A stretch of 64,000 bases of DNA from Prevotella sp. UBA2754 (GCA_002353295.1 DEJG01000019.1:445300-509299); one strand, 5' to 3'. Counted from the first letter of the stretch, positions 52,929 through 61,994 are shown. Made by a program: numbers and translations. The notes: generated by a model not told the origin, from the sequence alone.

Positions 52929-52957
52929 ATCGTGCACTTTCTTTTGGAAAGCGAGTG

Positions 52958-52965
52958 CAAAGGTA
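52958..52965 (-). promoter_or_regulatory. Promoter -7 box of tRNA-His
   Basis: The minus strand reads CGTACCTTTGCACTC (TACCTTTG), 29 bases before the tRNA. Confidence 0.65.
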
Positions 52966-53017
52966 CGGGAATTATTTGAGATTACCAAATAATTCCCGTA
53001 CTTTTTACAGAAAATCT

Positions 53018-53419
53018 TTACTTAGCAGGCTGTGCGGGTGCTTTAGGAGCTTCTGCAGGAGTAGTAGGGGCTTTAGCATCAGCAGGTGCAGCAGGAGTTG
53101 CAGCATCTTTGGTCTGGCTAGCTCCGAAACCTGGCAAGTTGTTAGGATTGGTTGCTGGTGCCTGATAGTTTTCCATAACAGATGCATCTGTAGTAGCTGT
53201 AGGAGCCACCCAAGCACATACAACACTGAAAATAACCATTGCGAGGGCGAGGCCCCATGTGGCTTTTTCTACGAAGTCTGTGGTCTTGCGAACTCCTCCA
53301 ATTTGGTTGTAACCGGCAAAGCTGGAAGACAGGCCACCACCTTTAGACTCTTGAATCAGCACGATACCGATCATCAGTATGGCTGCAATAACGATAAGAA
53401 TTACAAATAATGTGTACAT
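53018..53419 (-). CDS. secG: Preprotein translocase subunit SecG
   Basis: 133 residues. Two membrane helices: 'LFVILIVIAAILMIGIVLIQ' and 'ATWGLALAMVIFSVVCAWVA', with the conserved 'ESKGGGLSSSFAG' cytoplasmic loop. The C-terminus has an Ala/Pro-rich extension (about 95-133) common in Bacteroidota SecG. It is part of SecYEG in the inner membrane. Last gene of the four-gene operon starting at 55987. Confidence 0.93.
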   Translation of the reverse strand: MYTLFVILIVIAAILMIGIVLIQESKGGGLSSSFAGYNQIGGVRKTTDFVEKATWGLALAMVIFSVVCAWVAPTATTDASVMENYQAPATNPNNLPGFGASQTKDAATPAAPADAKAPTTPAEAPKAPAQPAK

Positions 53420-53420
53420 G

Positions 53421-54170
53421 TTACTTTTGTTTTTTATTATTGTTTATTATTAATTTCTCTAAGAAACGTATTTGGTCGGCAAAGTAGGCATTTTTCTCGG
53501 GGTAGTTGCTACTGAGTCTTTGTATAATGTCAAGTGCTTTCTGAAAGCGTCCTTGTTTAATATAGATGCGTGCCAGCGTCTCCGTGAAGTATTCCTCTTC
53601 GGCAGGTTCTTCTACAACGGGTGGTTCAACGGGTTCTTGCTCATCGTTTTTCAGTTCACTGAGCAGAATGCGTCCTTGTTCCTCTTGTAGGAAGTGGTCA
53701 ATCAGGTCTTGTCCCTGCATTTGTGGTGTCACTTGCTCAGATGGTGAATTTTCGGTTTCCATCAGATAGGCCACATAGTCGACAGTAGCATCTTTGGGTG
53801 TAGGACGTCGTTTTTGATGTTGCTCCGACTTTTCTTTCTCTTCAGGAATAGAATCCAGGAAGGAGTCGATGAGTGACATGGTGCGACTATTGTCTTTGTT
53901 GTTGTCTGTCGGCTGTTGCTTATGAACAGTAGGTTGCAGTTTATAATGGGCTGCTTCAACGAGATTGAACAATTTATGTCTGTCTGTGATATAGATAGCA
54001 GAGCGACGTAGTTCTTCATCGAAAGATGGGTCGTGGAGCAGGTAGAGATTCTGGAGCATCAGCAGACGTACGGTCTGGAAGTAGGGGTGCAATGCCAGCA
54101 TAGAGCGCAACTCATAGAGTGTGTCGCGATCCATTCGATCTGGGTGATTAATCATCTCTACTAAATCCAT
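53421..54170 (-). CDS. TPR-like protein of the secG operon
   Basis: 249 residues. Helical N-terminus ('MDRDTLYELRSMLALHPYFQ', 'LLMLQNLYLLHDPSFDEEL'), an acidic variable middle ('EPVEPPVVEEPAEEE') and a C-terminal TPR-like pair ('LARIYIKQGRFQKALDIIQR', 'NAYFADQIRFLEKLI'). I know this as a conserved Bacteroidales gene before secG with no assigned function. It lies 1 base from secG. Confidence 0.75.
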   Translation of the reverse strand: MDLVEMINHPDRMDRDTLYELRSMLALHPYFQTVRLLMLQNLYLLHDPSFDEELRRSAIYITDRHKLFNLVEAAHYKLQPTVHKQQPTDNNKDNSRTMSLIDSFLDSIPEEKEKSEQHQKRRPTPKDATVDYVAYLMETENSPSEQVTPQMQGQDLIDHFLQEEQGRILLSELKNDEQEPVEPPVVEEPAEEEYFTETLARIYIKQGRFQKALDIIQRLSSNYPEKNAYFADQIRFLEKLIINNNKKQK

Positions 54171-54192
54171 ATCTCTAACTTATTATCTCTCT

Positions 54193-54741
54193 TTACCAAT
54201 TGGCCACAGTAGCATTGAATATTTGTTCGCAGAGGTCTTTGACCATCTGGGTCACAAGTTCTTCCTGAACAGAATTCAGTGAACGGGTAGTCTCGTATGT
54301 TGCTGAAGCAGTAAACTGGCGTTCGAAATCTTCTTTGTGATTGGTGTTGTTTGTAAAGCGTACATTGACAGTCATTGAGAGTTCTGTCTGAGCAGAATAA
54401 CCTTCAGCCGACACTGATTTGTTACGCTGTTGATATTGTGTGATTTCGCCTTCTATCTTCAGGTCTCCATCCCGTCGAACCTGTTCGAGACGGGTGTGAT
54501 TGGCAAACTCGTCTTTCAACTGGTTGTTGAACATGGGTCCCATTGGTCCCCAAACATAACTTGAGCGAATAGGGAAATCTGATATTTGAATGGTCTTTGT
54601 CTTCGTATAGTCGATACTGGCTCCGTTGAACTTATAGCTGACGGAGCAGCTGATAAGTAAAAGGGTAAAAAGGTAAAGGGGTAAAAAGGAGAACCCTTTT
54701 TTCCTTACACTGTATTTCACGCTTGTGTTTAGTGCCTTCAT
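54193..54741 (-). CDS. lptE: LptE-family LPS assembly lipoprotein
   Basis: 182 residues with lipobox 'LLLISC' then SVSYKFNGAS. The LptE-like body includes 'IQISDFPIRSSYVWG', 'LKDEFANHTRLEQVRRDGDL' and 'NVRFTNNTNHKEDFERQFTA'. It should plug LptD for LPS delivery to the outer membrane. The hydrophobic core of the signal peptide (SFLPLYLFTLLLI) is encoded by a TTTTACC-type interspersed repeat (54656-54696). Confidence 0.85.
   Translation of the reverse strand: MKALNTSVKYSVRKKGFSFLPLYLFTLLLISCSVSYKFNGASIDYTKTKTIQISDFPIRSSYVWGPMGPMFNNQLKDEFANHTRLEQVRRDGDLKIEGEITQYQQRNKSVSAEGYSAQTELSMTVNVRFTNNTNHKEDFERQFTASATYETTRSLNSVQEELVTQMVKDLCEQIFNATVANW
54656..54696. repeat. Interspersed repeat encoding the LptE signal peptide
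   Basis: AAGGGTAAAAAGGTAAAGGG and GTAAAAAGGA on the plus strand; read on the minus strand in frame it gives FLPLYLFTLLLI. Matching units lie in the spacers at 54742-54764 and 17674-17699. Confidence 0.65.
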
Positions 54742-54764
54742 ATCTTTACTTTTTTACTTTTTAC
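54742..54764. repeat. TTTTTACTTTTT spacer repeat
   Basis: The gap between the sigma-54 activator stop and lptE start is made of ATCTTTACTTTTTTACTTTT, related to the unit inside lptE. Confidence 0.45.
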
Positions 54765-55987
54765 TTGTCCAGTCCATATTGTTTGAGTCTCCTATATAAT
54801 GTGCGATCGCTGATACCCAGTTCTTGGGCTGCTTTCTTGCGATTGCCTCCATTCCGGTCTAGTGCTTTCTCCAATGCCTGACGGCTCCATGCGTCGAGAT
54901 TGAGATTCTCAGGTTCCTTGACAGGCTCGATATATTCTTCGGCGATGGCATCCTCCAGCGTAGGGAGTTGAGAATTGAGCGTAGGTAGTTCGGATGGAAT
55001 AGGGGTGATTGCTGAAACTGCGGCAGGGGCAGGTGCAGCTTGAACATCTTCAAGCTGTTTTTTCAGCGTGCTCATCTCGCGACGCATGTCGTTGACATTA
55101 CTGCGTAACTCAAAGAGTATTTTGTAAAGTATTTCCCTTTCGTTCTCAAACGAATGGTCTCCCTCAGAATGAATGGTTGCCAACTGGGTGGTTTCCTGAT
55201 CCTGTGGAATGAAACGCGAGAGGATTTCCGGTGTTATTTGTCGTTCGGGAGAAAGAATAGAAATCTGTTCGGTAATATTTTTCAGCTGACGGACATTTCC
55301 TGGCCACTTGTAGCGCATCAGCATTTGTTTTGCCTCGTCCGTCAAAACCACTTTGTCCATTCTGTATTTTTCTGCCATTTGGAGGGCGAAGAGGCGGAAC
55401 AGTAAAGCAATGTCCTCGCCACGTTCACGCAGTGGTGGCATCTGAATGGGGATAGAGTTAAGACGATAATATAGGTCTTCACGGAAACGTCCTTCGCTGA
55501 TGGCTTGTCGGATATTTACGTTTGTTGCTGCTACGATGCGCACATCTGTTTTGCGCACCTCAGTAGCTCCAACAGGGATGTATTCACCGGTTTCAAGTAC
55601 TCGCAGCAGACGTGCCTGGGTGGCAAGAGGCAGTTCTCCAACTTCATCTAGGAAAAGAGTCCCCTTGTTGGCAACCCCGAAATAACCAGGTGAATCATTG
55701 ATAGCTCCTGTAAATGAACCTTTGACGTGTCCAAATAACTCGCTATCGATAGTACCTTCTGGAATAGAGCCGCAGTTGATGGCAAAATACTTCTCGCGCC
55801 GGCGTGGAGAATTATCGTGGATGACACGTGGAATAATCTCTTTACCAACACCGCTCTCACCAATAATCAGTACGCTTAGATCTGTGGGTGCCACCTGTAA
55901 GGCAACATCCAGAGCATGGTTCAATGCTTCGCAGTTTCCTACGATATTGTACCGTTGTTTAATAATCTGTAGCTCAGAATTCTTCAT
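54761..55987 (-). CDS. Sigma-54-dependent activator (AAA+ and Fis-type HTH, no receiver)
   Basis: 408 residues. No receiver or PAS domain; the AAA+ domain starts near residue 16. Walker A G43-ESGVGKE-50, sigma-54 contact loop GSFTGA at 90-95 (consensus GAFTGA), Walker B 'GTLFLDEVGELP', 'FREDLYYRLNSIPI' and 'WPGNVRQLKN'. A coiled linker and Pro/Ala-rich region carry 'LPTLNSQLPTLE' from an interspersed repeat. The Fis-type HTH is at the end ('RKKAAQELGISDRTLYRRLK'). Heads the operon with lptE, the TPR gene and secG, and probably responds to envelope state. Confidence 0.92.
   Translation of the reverse strand: MKNSELQIIKQRYNIVGNCEALNHALDVALQVAPTDLSVLIIGESGVGKEIIPRVIHDNSPRRREKYFAINCGSIPEGTIDSELFGHVKGSFTGAINDSPGYFGVANKGTLFLDEVGELPLATQARLLRVLETGEYIPVGATEVRKTDVRIVAATNVNIRQAISEGRFREDLYYRLNSIPIQMPPLRERGEDIALLFRLFALQMAEKYRMDKVVLTDEAKQMLMRYKWPGNVRQLKNITEQISILSPERQITPEILSRFIPQDQETTQLATIHSEGDHSFENEREILYKILFELRSNVNDMRREMSTLKKQLEDVQAAPAPAAVSAITPIPSELPTLNSQLPTLEDAIAEEYIEPVKEPENLNLDAWSRQALEKALDRNGGNRKKAAQELGISDRTLYRRLKQYGLDK
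54961..54990. repeat. Interspersed repeat inside the sigma-54 activator gene
   Basis: GAGTTGAGAATTGAGCGTAG-type sequence, in frame, encoding TLNSQLPTL in the linker before the HTH. Same class as 8993-9029. Confidence 0.55.
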
Positions 55988-55996
55988 TCAGCCGGC

Positions 55997-56004
55997 AAAG
56001 GTAC
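55997..56004 (-). promoter_or_regulatory. Promoter -7 box of the sigma-54 activator operon
   Basis: The minus strand reads TTGTACCTTTGCCGG (TACCTTTG); only 9 bases separate the box from the start at 55987, so the leader is very short or absent. Confidence 0.6.
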
Positions 56005-56042
56005 AAATAAAAACTGACATATTGGCATACTTTTGGCAGAAA

Positions 56043-57152
56043 TTAACTTTCAGTAGCCTCTTTAGCCTTAGGAATAGCAAAACGCACCTTCTCGCTATCG
56101 TCTCTTTTCTCATGGAAAAGCTTTGGTAGCGGGTTCTGCAGAGGCTCGTCATAATTATTTCTGTTTCGGAAGATATCAATAGCCGAATAGATGGCCTGAC
56201 GGAAAGAATTTTCATCGGCAATTCCTTGTCCTGCAATATCGTAAGCCGTTCCGTGATCTGGTGAAGTGCGAATGATGGACAGGCCGGCAGTGAAATTGAC
56301 GCCATTCTCCAAGGCAATCGTCTTGAAAGGTGCTAACCCTTGATCATGATACATGGCCAGCACACCGTCGAAATGGTAATAAGTGTTGCTTCCGAAGAAT
56401 CCGTCAGCAGGGTAGGGACCAAAGGCCTGAATGCCATGTTTCTCCAATTCTTCGATAGCTGGTATTATCACATCTTTTTCTTCTGAACCCAACAGACCAT
56501 TGTCGCCAGCGTGAGGGTTTAGCGAGAGTACGGCAATACGTGGGTTGGAAATGCGGAAGTCGCGTTTCAGACTCTGATGGAAAATCGTAGCTTTTTCGAT
56601 GATTGCCTCTTTGGTGATAGCTTTCGATATGTCTTTGATAGGCAGATGTGTGGTCACCAAGGCAACACGCAGTATATCGTTCATCAAAATCATCAGTGCT
56701 TTCTGTCCTTCTCCTACACTGGCCTCGATATATTCTGTATGTCCTGGAAAATGGAATCCGGCATTCTGGATAGTTGCTTTATTGATGGGGGCTGTCACCA
56801 GCACGTCGAAGAGTCCTGCACGATAGTCGGTCATCGCTCTGTCCAACGCTTTAAAAGCAGCCTGTCCTGCCTCAATCGAAGGCTGTCCGAGTTCTACTTT
56901 TACCTCATTGTCGAAACAGGTGAGCAGGTTGACTCTGCCAGGACGCGCTTCTTCTGCATTGTTGATAATGCTGAAGTTGGTTTCCAAGTTGAGTGCCTTT
57001 CGGTGGTAAGCAGCAATTTTGGGTGATCCATAAATAATGGGAGTGCACAACTCCAGCATGCCAAGATCGGCAAAAGTCTTGAGAATGACCTCGTAGCCGA
57101 CGCCGTTGGTATCTCCTTGCGTGATAGCCACGCGAATCAATTTTTCTTCCAT
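56043..57152 (-). CDS. pdxA: 4-hydroxythreonine-4-phosphate dehydrogenase
   Basis: 369 residues of the PdxA family: 'AITQGDTNGVGYEVILKTF' at the start, 'TAPINKATIQNAGFHFPGHT' with substrate and metal His, 'LNPHAGDNGLLGSEE', 'MYHDQGLAPFKTIAL' and 'RTSPDHGTAYDIAGQG'. It oxidises 4-phosphohydroxy-L-threonine in vitamin B6 synthesis. It follows rlmN after 36 bases in the same direction. Confidence 0.94.
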   Translation of the reverse strand: MEEKLIRVAITQGDTNGVGYEVILKTFADLGMLELCTPIIYGSPKIAAYHRKALNLETNFSIINNAEEARPGRVNLLTCFDNEVKVELGQPSIEAGQAAFKALDRAMTDYRAGLFDVLVTAPINKATIQNAGFHFPGHTEYIEASVGEGQKALMILMNDILRVALVTTHLPIKDISKAITKEAIIEKATIFHQSLKRDFRISNPRIAVLSLNPHAGDNGLLGSEEKDVIIPAIEELEKHGIQAFGPYPADGFFGSNTYYHFDGVLAMYHDQGLAPFKTIALENGVNFTAGLSIIRTSPDHGTAYDIAGQGIADENSFRQAIYSAIDIFRNRNNYDEPLQNPLPKLFHEKRDDSEKVRFAIPKAKEATES

Positions 57153-57188
57153 TTGTTTATATCGATATTACGTTATTTCAATGTCTTG

Positions 57189-58226
57189 TCATGACGACTG
57201 CTTTGCTGTGCTGAGCAATCCGCAAGCCGCAAGAATATCTTGTCCTCTGCTGGCTCGGATGGTAGTGGTGATGCCGTGATGGGTGAGATAGTCGCGCAAG
57301 GCCTCCATCCGTTTTTCGTCAGATGAGGGTAGGTTGACATCGGGTATTTCGTGGAACCGTATCAAGTTGACACGACATTCCAGTCCGCTCAGCAGCTTGA
57401 CAATCTCGCGTCCGTATACAGGAGAATCGTTGAGACCTCCGAAACAGATATATTCAAAGGAGCAACGACGTTGGTGCGTAAAGTCATATTGACGCAACAG
57501 TCCGACGGTCTCGCTAATAGGCATTGCTTTTTCTGCAGGCATCAGTTGCAGGCGTTGCTCGTGCAAGGGCGAATGCATGGAGATGGCTACATGACATTCA
57601 CTTTCGTCTAGATATCGCTTCAGTTTGTTGCGTACACCAACAGAACTCACCGTAATGCGTTTCGGACTCCATTGATAGCCCCATGGTGCAGTCATTATTT
57701 CACAAACACGGAGCACGGCATCCAAATTGTCCATCGGTTCGCCCTGTCCCATGAATACAATATTGGTCAGTGAGTCAGCCTCAGGTAAAGCATATATCTG
57801 ATTGAGGATATCTGCTACCGTCAGATTTCCCTGCCACCCTTGTTTGCCTGTCTGACAGAACAGACAGTTCATTTTACATCCTACTTGACAAGAAACACAA
57901 ATAGTAGCCCTGTCATGATCCGGGATATATACTGTTTCGACAAATAGTTTGGCATTTTCTCCACAACTGACAGGGAAGAGATATTTGACAGTGCCGTCTT
58001 TCGAACGCTGACAGTCGATGGGAGCTGCGGCACCTACCTCATACTCTTCGGCCAGTCGTTGGCGGTTCTGTTTAGAAAGATTCGTCATTTCATCAATACT
58101 CTGGGCATGCTTCTCATAGAGCCACTGAGCAATCTGCTTGCCTGTGAATGCAGGCATACCCAGTTTGCTGACAACACTTTTCAGTTCGTCAGCAGTCATT
58201 CCCAATAGTCGTTTCTTAGAATTCAT
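57189..58226 (-). CDS. rlmN: 23S rRNA (adenine-C2)-methyltransferase RlmN
   Basis: 345 residues of a dual-Cys radical SAM enzyme: 'CVSCQVGCKMNCLFC' holds the CxxxCxxC cluster, and 'FMGQGEPMDNLD' and 'KRITVSSVGVRNKL' follow. It methylates A2503 of 23S rRNA and A37 of some tRNAs. The -7 box ends 5 bases before the start codon, so the mRNA is probably leaderless. Confidence 0.95.
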   Translation of the reverse strand: MNSKKRLLGMTADELKSVVSKLGMPAFTGKQIAQWLYEKHAQSIDEMTNLSKQNRQRLAEEYEVGAAAPIDCQRSKDGTVKYLFPVSCGENAKLFVETVYIPDHDRATICVSCQVGCKMNCLFCQTGKQGWQGNLTVADILNQIYALPEADSLTNIVFMGQGEPMDNLDAVLRVCEIMTAPWGYQWSPKRITVSSVGVRNKLKRYLDESECHVAISMHSPLHEQRLQLMPAEKAMPISETVGLLRQYDFTHQRRCSFEYICFGGLNDSPVYGREIVKLLSGLECRVNLIRFHEIPDVNLPSSDEKRMEALRDYLTHHGITTTIRASRGQDILAACGLLSTAKQSS

Positions 58227-58231
58227 GACTG

Positions 58232-58239
58232 CAAAGGTA
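58232..58239 (-). promoter_or_regulatory. Promoter -7 box of rlmN-pdxA
   Basis: The minus strand reads TTGTACCTTTGCAGTCATG, with TACCTTTG 5 bases before the ATG. Divergent to the box at 58284. Confidence 0.7.
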
Positions 58240-58283
58240 CAAAATTATTTTGAGCAATGGAGCAGTTTTTACAGAAAAAGTTG

Positions 58284-58291
58284 TACCTTTG
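58284..58291 (+). promoter_or_regulatory. Promoter -7 box of the GT2/DUF4922/SpoIID gene
   Basis: TTGTACCTTTGTGCC contains TACCTTTG, 28 bases before the start at 58320. Confidence 0.65.
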
Positions 58292-58319
58292 TGCCTAAAA
58301 CTAAAACGATGAATACAAA

Positions 58320-61300
58320 ATGAGACAAAAAATAGATTGTTTCCTTGCCTGTCAGTCACTTTCCGATATGGCTGATACTATTGCGCAATTGCGTCAAAGT
58401 ATCACAGTCAGACATATTTTCCTACTTGTGAGTGAACAGCAGGGTGAGGTTGATATTCCGCATGATTGTTCCTTATTGACAGTCGACCAGTTGCAAAGCA
58501 GTCAGTATGTGATGCAAGTGGCAGAACATGCAGAAGCTCCCTATGTGCTATTGAGCATGAAGCCGGCTCCCATATCCTTAGGCAACACAGCTTTGGAACG
58601 CCTTTGCTTGGTGGCAGAGGATATGCAGGCTGCAATGGTGTATAGCGATCGTTGGCAGATGGAGGCTGGCGAACGCAAGGCACATCCCGTGATTGATTAT
58701 CAGGAAGGTGCGCTACGCAATGATTTCGATTTTGGAAGTCTGGTACTTATTCGCACCTCTCTTATTCATAAATATGCAACATCCGACAGGGAACGCGACT
58801 ATCAGTGGGCAGGCTTCTACGATCTCCGTCTGTTTTTAAGTCGGGAAGGAACCTTGTTCCATCTCAATGAGTATCTTTATACAGAAGAAGAGACCGACTT
58901 ACGAGCTTCAGGTGTCAAGCAGTTTGATTATGTGAATCCTGCCAACCGAGACGTACAGATAGAAATGGAACAAGCCTGTACGGCTCATTTGCGTGAAATC
59001 GGTGCATTGATAGATCCCAGTCAGTATTTGGAAGTTGACTTTGACGAGCAGGACTTTGAGATGGAAGCCTCTGTCGTCATACCCGTTTTCAATCGTGTCA
59101 AGACCATCAGGGATGCAGTAGAGAGTGCCCTGTCGCAGAAGACCGCGTTCAAATATAATGTCATCGTGGTGGACAATCATTCCACAGATGGCACTGCCGA
59201 TATCCTGTCGAGCATGGTGTCCACCTATGGCAGCAAACTGCAGATTATCGTTCCGGAACGTCGCGACCTCGGTATTGGTGGATGCTGGAACGAAGCAATT
59301 AATAGTGCTCATTGCGGGCGCTTTGCAGTGCAACTTGATTCCGATGACCTTTATTCATCGCCCAAGACCCTTCAAACCGTCGTGGATGCTTTCTATCAGC
59401 AAAAGGCAGCGATGATAGTGGGTTCTTACAGAATGTGCGATTTTGAGCTGAATACCCTGCCTCCAGGATTGATTGATCATAAAGAGTGGACAGATGATAA
59501 TGGCCCCAATAACGCTCTGCGTATCAATGGATTGGGAGCACCACGTGCTTTCTTTACCCCCTTGCTTCGTCAGGTGCAATTCCCTAATACATCTTACGGT
59601 GAGGATTATGCTTTGGGATTGCGGTTCTCACGCTGTTATCGCATCGGACGCATCTATTCCGAACTCTATCTATGTCGTCGTTGGGGAGGAAATTCCGATG
59701 CGGCCCTGTCGGTAGATAAGATTAATGCCAACAATCTCTACAAAGACCGTTTGCGTACGCTGGAGGTCAAAGCCCGTCAGCAGGTCAATCAATCAGGTTA
59801 CCGTCAAATGCAATCATCACCGTGGACCCGATTTTTCGACAGGCAATTATGTACTTGGGAAGAAGTGCGTCAACGTTATCGTGATTTAGCAGATGTCCAG
59901 ACGCGTCAACTAATAGACGAGGGGATGGAGATTTCTGTCCAATGGAATCCTGCCCGTATTCGTTCTACAGGTGCTAAGATTGATTCCCGCACGTTGGCAG
60001 AACGTCCCTGTTTCCTTTGCGCATCCAATCGGCCTGAGGAACAGATACATCGTGTGATAGACAAACATTACGAACTGCTGGTCAATCCATTCCCCATTCT
60101 CCCTTTGCATTTCACGTTGCCCACCCTGAAGCATCAGCCACAGGCCATTCTTCCCATGTATGCCGAGATGCATCGGCTGGCAAAGAGCTCGCCAGGTCTT
60201 ACCATATTATATAATGGTCCTAAATGTGGAGCGTCAGCACCTGATCACGCCCATCTGCAAGCTGTCAGTTCCAATCAGCTGCCCTTGCAGAACTCATGGC
60301 AACGTTTAAGTCGCAACTTATTGGAAGTGTATAGACTGGACGATGAAGATGGTATCTATCAGATAGTCGATTATCCTACAGCTGCTTTCCTGATTCGCAG
60401 TCATTCCTTAGAGAACGATGAACGGCTCTTTAAGAAACTCTATCATGCACTGCCTCAAAGCAAGCAAGAGACAGAGCCCATGATGAATATTATCACCTGG
60501 CGACAGGGCGACGTAACGCTGAGTGTGGTGTTGCCGCGCAAGAAACATCGTCCCGACTGCTATGCGGCTGAAGGTGATGCCCAGTATATCATCAGTCCAG
60601 GAGCCGTTGATATGGGTGGATTGCTGATAACGCCCCGCGAGGAAGACTTCCGTAAGATTACCCCTGAGGTAGCCAAGGCTATCTATCGGGAGGTTTCGCT
60701 AACGCATGAGCAAATGCAGGAAGTGATAGAGCGACTGAAGAGTAACGAGGCAAATGCCCGTCTTGGTTCTCAGAAAACCCAACAGCCCGATGTGACAGTA
60801 GGTATTGTGAGTGGTCAGAAAATAGCTTTTTCGCTGAATGCCCCTTATATGGCTAAAGGTGAACTGATAGAAGGCGAACAGACGGTAGAATTTTCTGAAG
60901 GTGGTATACTTTGGCGTGGTATGCAGTATCGCGAACTTACTTTTACGCCCCAGTCGCCCTCTGCATCCTTCTCTTTGCATGATGTAACCATCGGCGTCAA
61001 TTTTCATTGGGAGCGTAAGGAGACACAAGTGTTCTTGGGAACGCTCCGATTGGTGGTAGAGTCTGATAAGATTACGGCTATCAATCAGTTGCCTGTAGAG
61101 AAATATCTGGCAAGTGTCATTTCCAGCGAGATGAAGGCTACGGCAGGACTGGAACTTTTGAAAGCACATGCCGTTATCAGCCGCTCCTGGCTGCTTGCCC
61201 AGATGAGGCGTAGGGAAGAGAATAGTGAGAAAAAAGATGGATTCTTCTCTTTTATCAAGAAAGACGATGAACTGATCCGGTGGTACGACCGTGAGGACCA

Positions 61301-61994
61301 TACTATCTTCGACGTGTGTGCGGATGATCATTGCCAGCGTTATCAGGGAATCACCAAGCAGACCAGTGAGGCAGTGGAACAGGCTTTGAAGGCGACACGT
61401 GGCAGGATACTCTGCTATGGCGATGAGATATGTGATGCCCGCTTCTCCAAGTGCTGTGGTGGTGTGACGGAAGAATTCCAATATTGTTGGGAAGATACTC
61501 CCAAGCCCTATCTAGTCTCTGTAGAGGACCCCTTCTGCAATACCAACGATAAAGAGGTGCTTTCGCAAGTCTTAAATGATTATGATCTGGAGACCAACGA
61601 TTTCTATCGCTGGACCGTTGAATACTCAGTGGATGAGATTTCTGATCTCATCAACGAAAAACTAAAGGACGACTTTGGAAAGATAACCGACCTCATCCCC
61701 TTGGAGCGAGGCAAAAGTGGACGTATCTGGAAACTGAAGATAGTAGGAACGAAGAAGACCTTCACTATCGGTAAGGAACTCGAGATACGTCGCGCTCTTA
61801 GCGAGACCCATCTCTATAGTTCGGCTTTCGATGTAGAGAAGACAGCCACAGGTTTCCGCTTGAAAGGAAAAGGGTGGGGGCATGGTGTTGGCCTCTGTCA
61901 GATAGGTGCTGCTGTGATGGGACAGAAAGGTTATAAATATGATGAAATACTATTGCACTACTATCGTGGTGCCGAAATAAAAAAAATATATTAA
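58320..61994 (+). CDS. Three-part fusion: GT2 glycosyltransferase, DUF4922 (HIT-like) and SpoIID/LytB
   Basis: 1224 residues. About 1-240: a nucleotide-sugar-type N-domain. About 245-440: GT2 ('ASVVIPVFNRVKTIRDAVES', 'VIVVDNHSTDGTAD', 'VQLDSDDLY' with the DxD). About 530-800: DUF4922 with 'CFLC' and a HIT-like triad 'DHAHLQA' (His643, His645, Gln647), as in GalT/ATP-adenylyltransferase enzymes. About 905-1224: SpoIID/LytB ('LPVEKYLASVISSEMKA', 'LKAHAVISRSWLLAQM', 'KGWGHGVGLCQIGA'). No signal peptide. SpoIID domains stimulate peptidoglycan amidases or cut glycan strands; the next gene encodes an AmpG-like permease. This suggests a role in cell-wall sugar turnover, an inference. Confidence 0.85.
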   Translation: MRQKIDCFLACQSLSDMADTIAQLRQSITVRHIFLLVSEQQGEVDIPHDCSLLTVDQLQSSQYVMQVAEHAEAPYVLLSMKPAPISLGNTALERLCLVAEDMQAAMVYSDRWQMEAGERKAHPVIDYQEGALRNDFDFGSLVLIRTSLIHKYATSDRERDYQWAGFYDLRLFLSREGTLFHLNEYLYTEEETDLRASGVKQFDYVNPANRDVQIEMEQACTAHLREIGALIDPSQYLEVDFDEQDFEMEASVVIPVFNRVKTIRDAVESALSQKTAFKYNVIVVDNHSTDGTADILSSMVSTYGSKLQIIVPERRDLGIGGCWNEAINSAHCGRFAVQLDSDDLYSSPKTLQTVVDAFYQQKAAMIVGSYRMCDFELNTLPPGLIDHKEWTDDNGPNNALRINGLGAPRAFFTPLLRQVQFPNTSYGEDYALGLRFSRCYRIGRIYSELYLCRRWGGNSDAALSVDKINANNLYKDRLRTLEVKARQQVNQSGYRQMQSSPWTRFFDRQLCTWEEVRQRYRDLADVQTRQLIDEGMEISVQWNPARIRSTGAKIDSRTLAERPCFLCASNRPEEQIHRVIDKHYELLVNPFPILPLHFTLPTLKHQPQAILPMYAEMHRLAKSSPGLTILYNGPKCGASAPDHAHLQAVSSNQLPLQNSWQRLSRNLLEVYRLDDEDGIYQIVDYPTAAFLIRSHSLENDERLFKKLYHALPQSKQETEPMMNIITWRQGDVTLSVVLPRKKHRPDCYAAEGDAQYIISPGAVDMGGLLITPREEDFRKITPEVAKAIYREVSLTHEQMQEVIERLKSNEANARLGSQKTQQPDVTVGIVSGQKIAFSLNAPYMAKGELIEGEQTVEFSEGGILWRGMQYRELTFTPQSPSASFSLHDVTIGVNFHWERKETQVFLGTLRLVVESDKITAINQLPVEKYLASVISSEMKATAGLELLKAHAVISRSWLLAQMRRREENSEKKDGFFSFIKKDDELIRWYDREDHTIFDVCADDHCQRYQGITKQTSEAVEQALKATRGRILCYGDEICDARFSKCCGGVTEEFQYCWEDTPKPYLVSVEDPFCNTNDKEVLSQVLNDYDLETNDFYRWTVEYSVDEISDLINEKLKDDFGKITDLIPLERGKSGRIWKLKIVGTKKTFTIGKELEIRRALSETHLYSSAFDVEKTATGFRLKGKGWGHGVGLCQIGAAVMGQKGYKYDEILLHYYRGAEIKKIY

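Noticed and set aside
60699..61481. 260-codon open frame opposite the SpoIID domain
   Set aside because: Antisense shadow of the fusion gene; its composition looks random.
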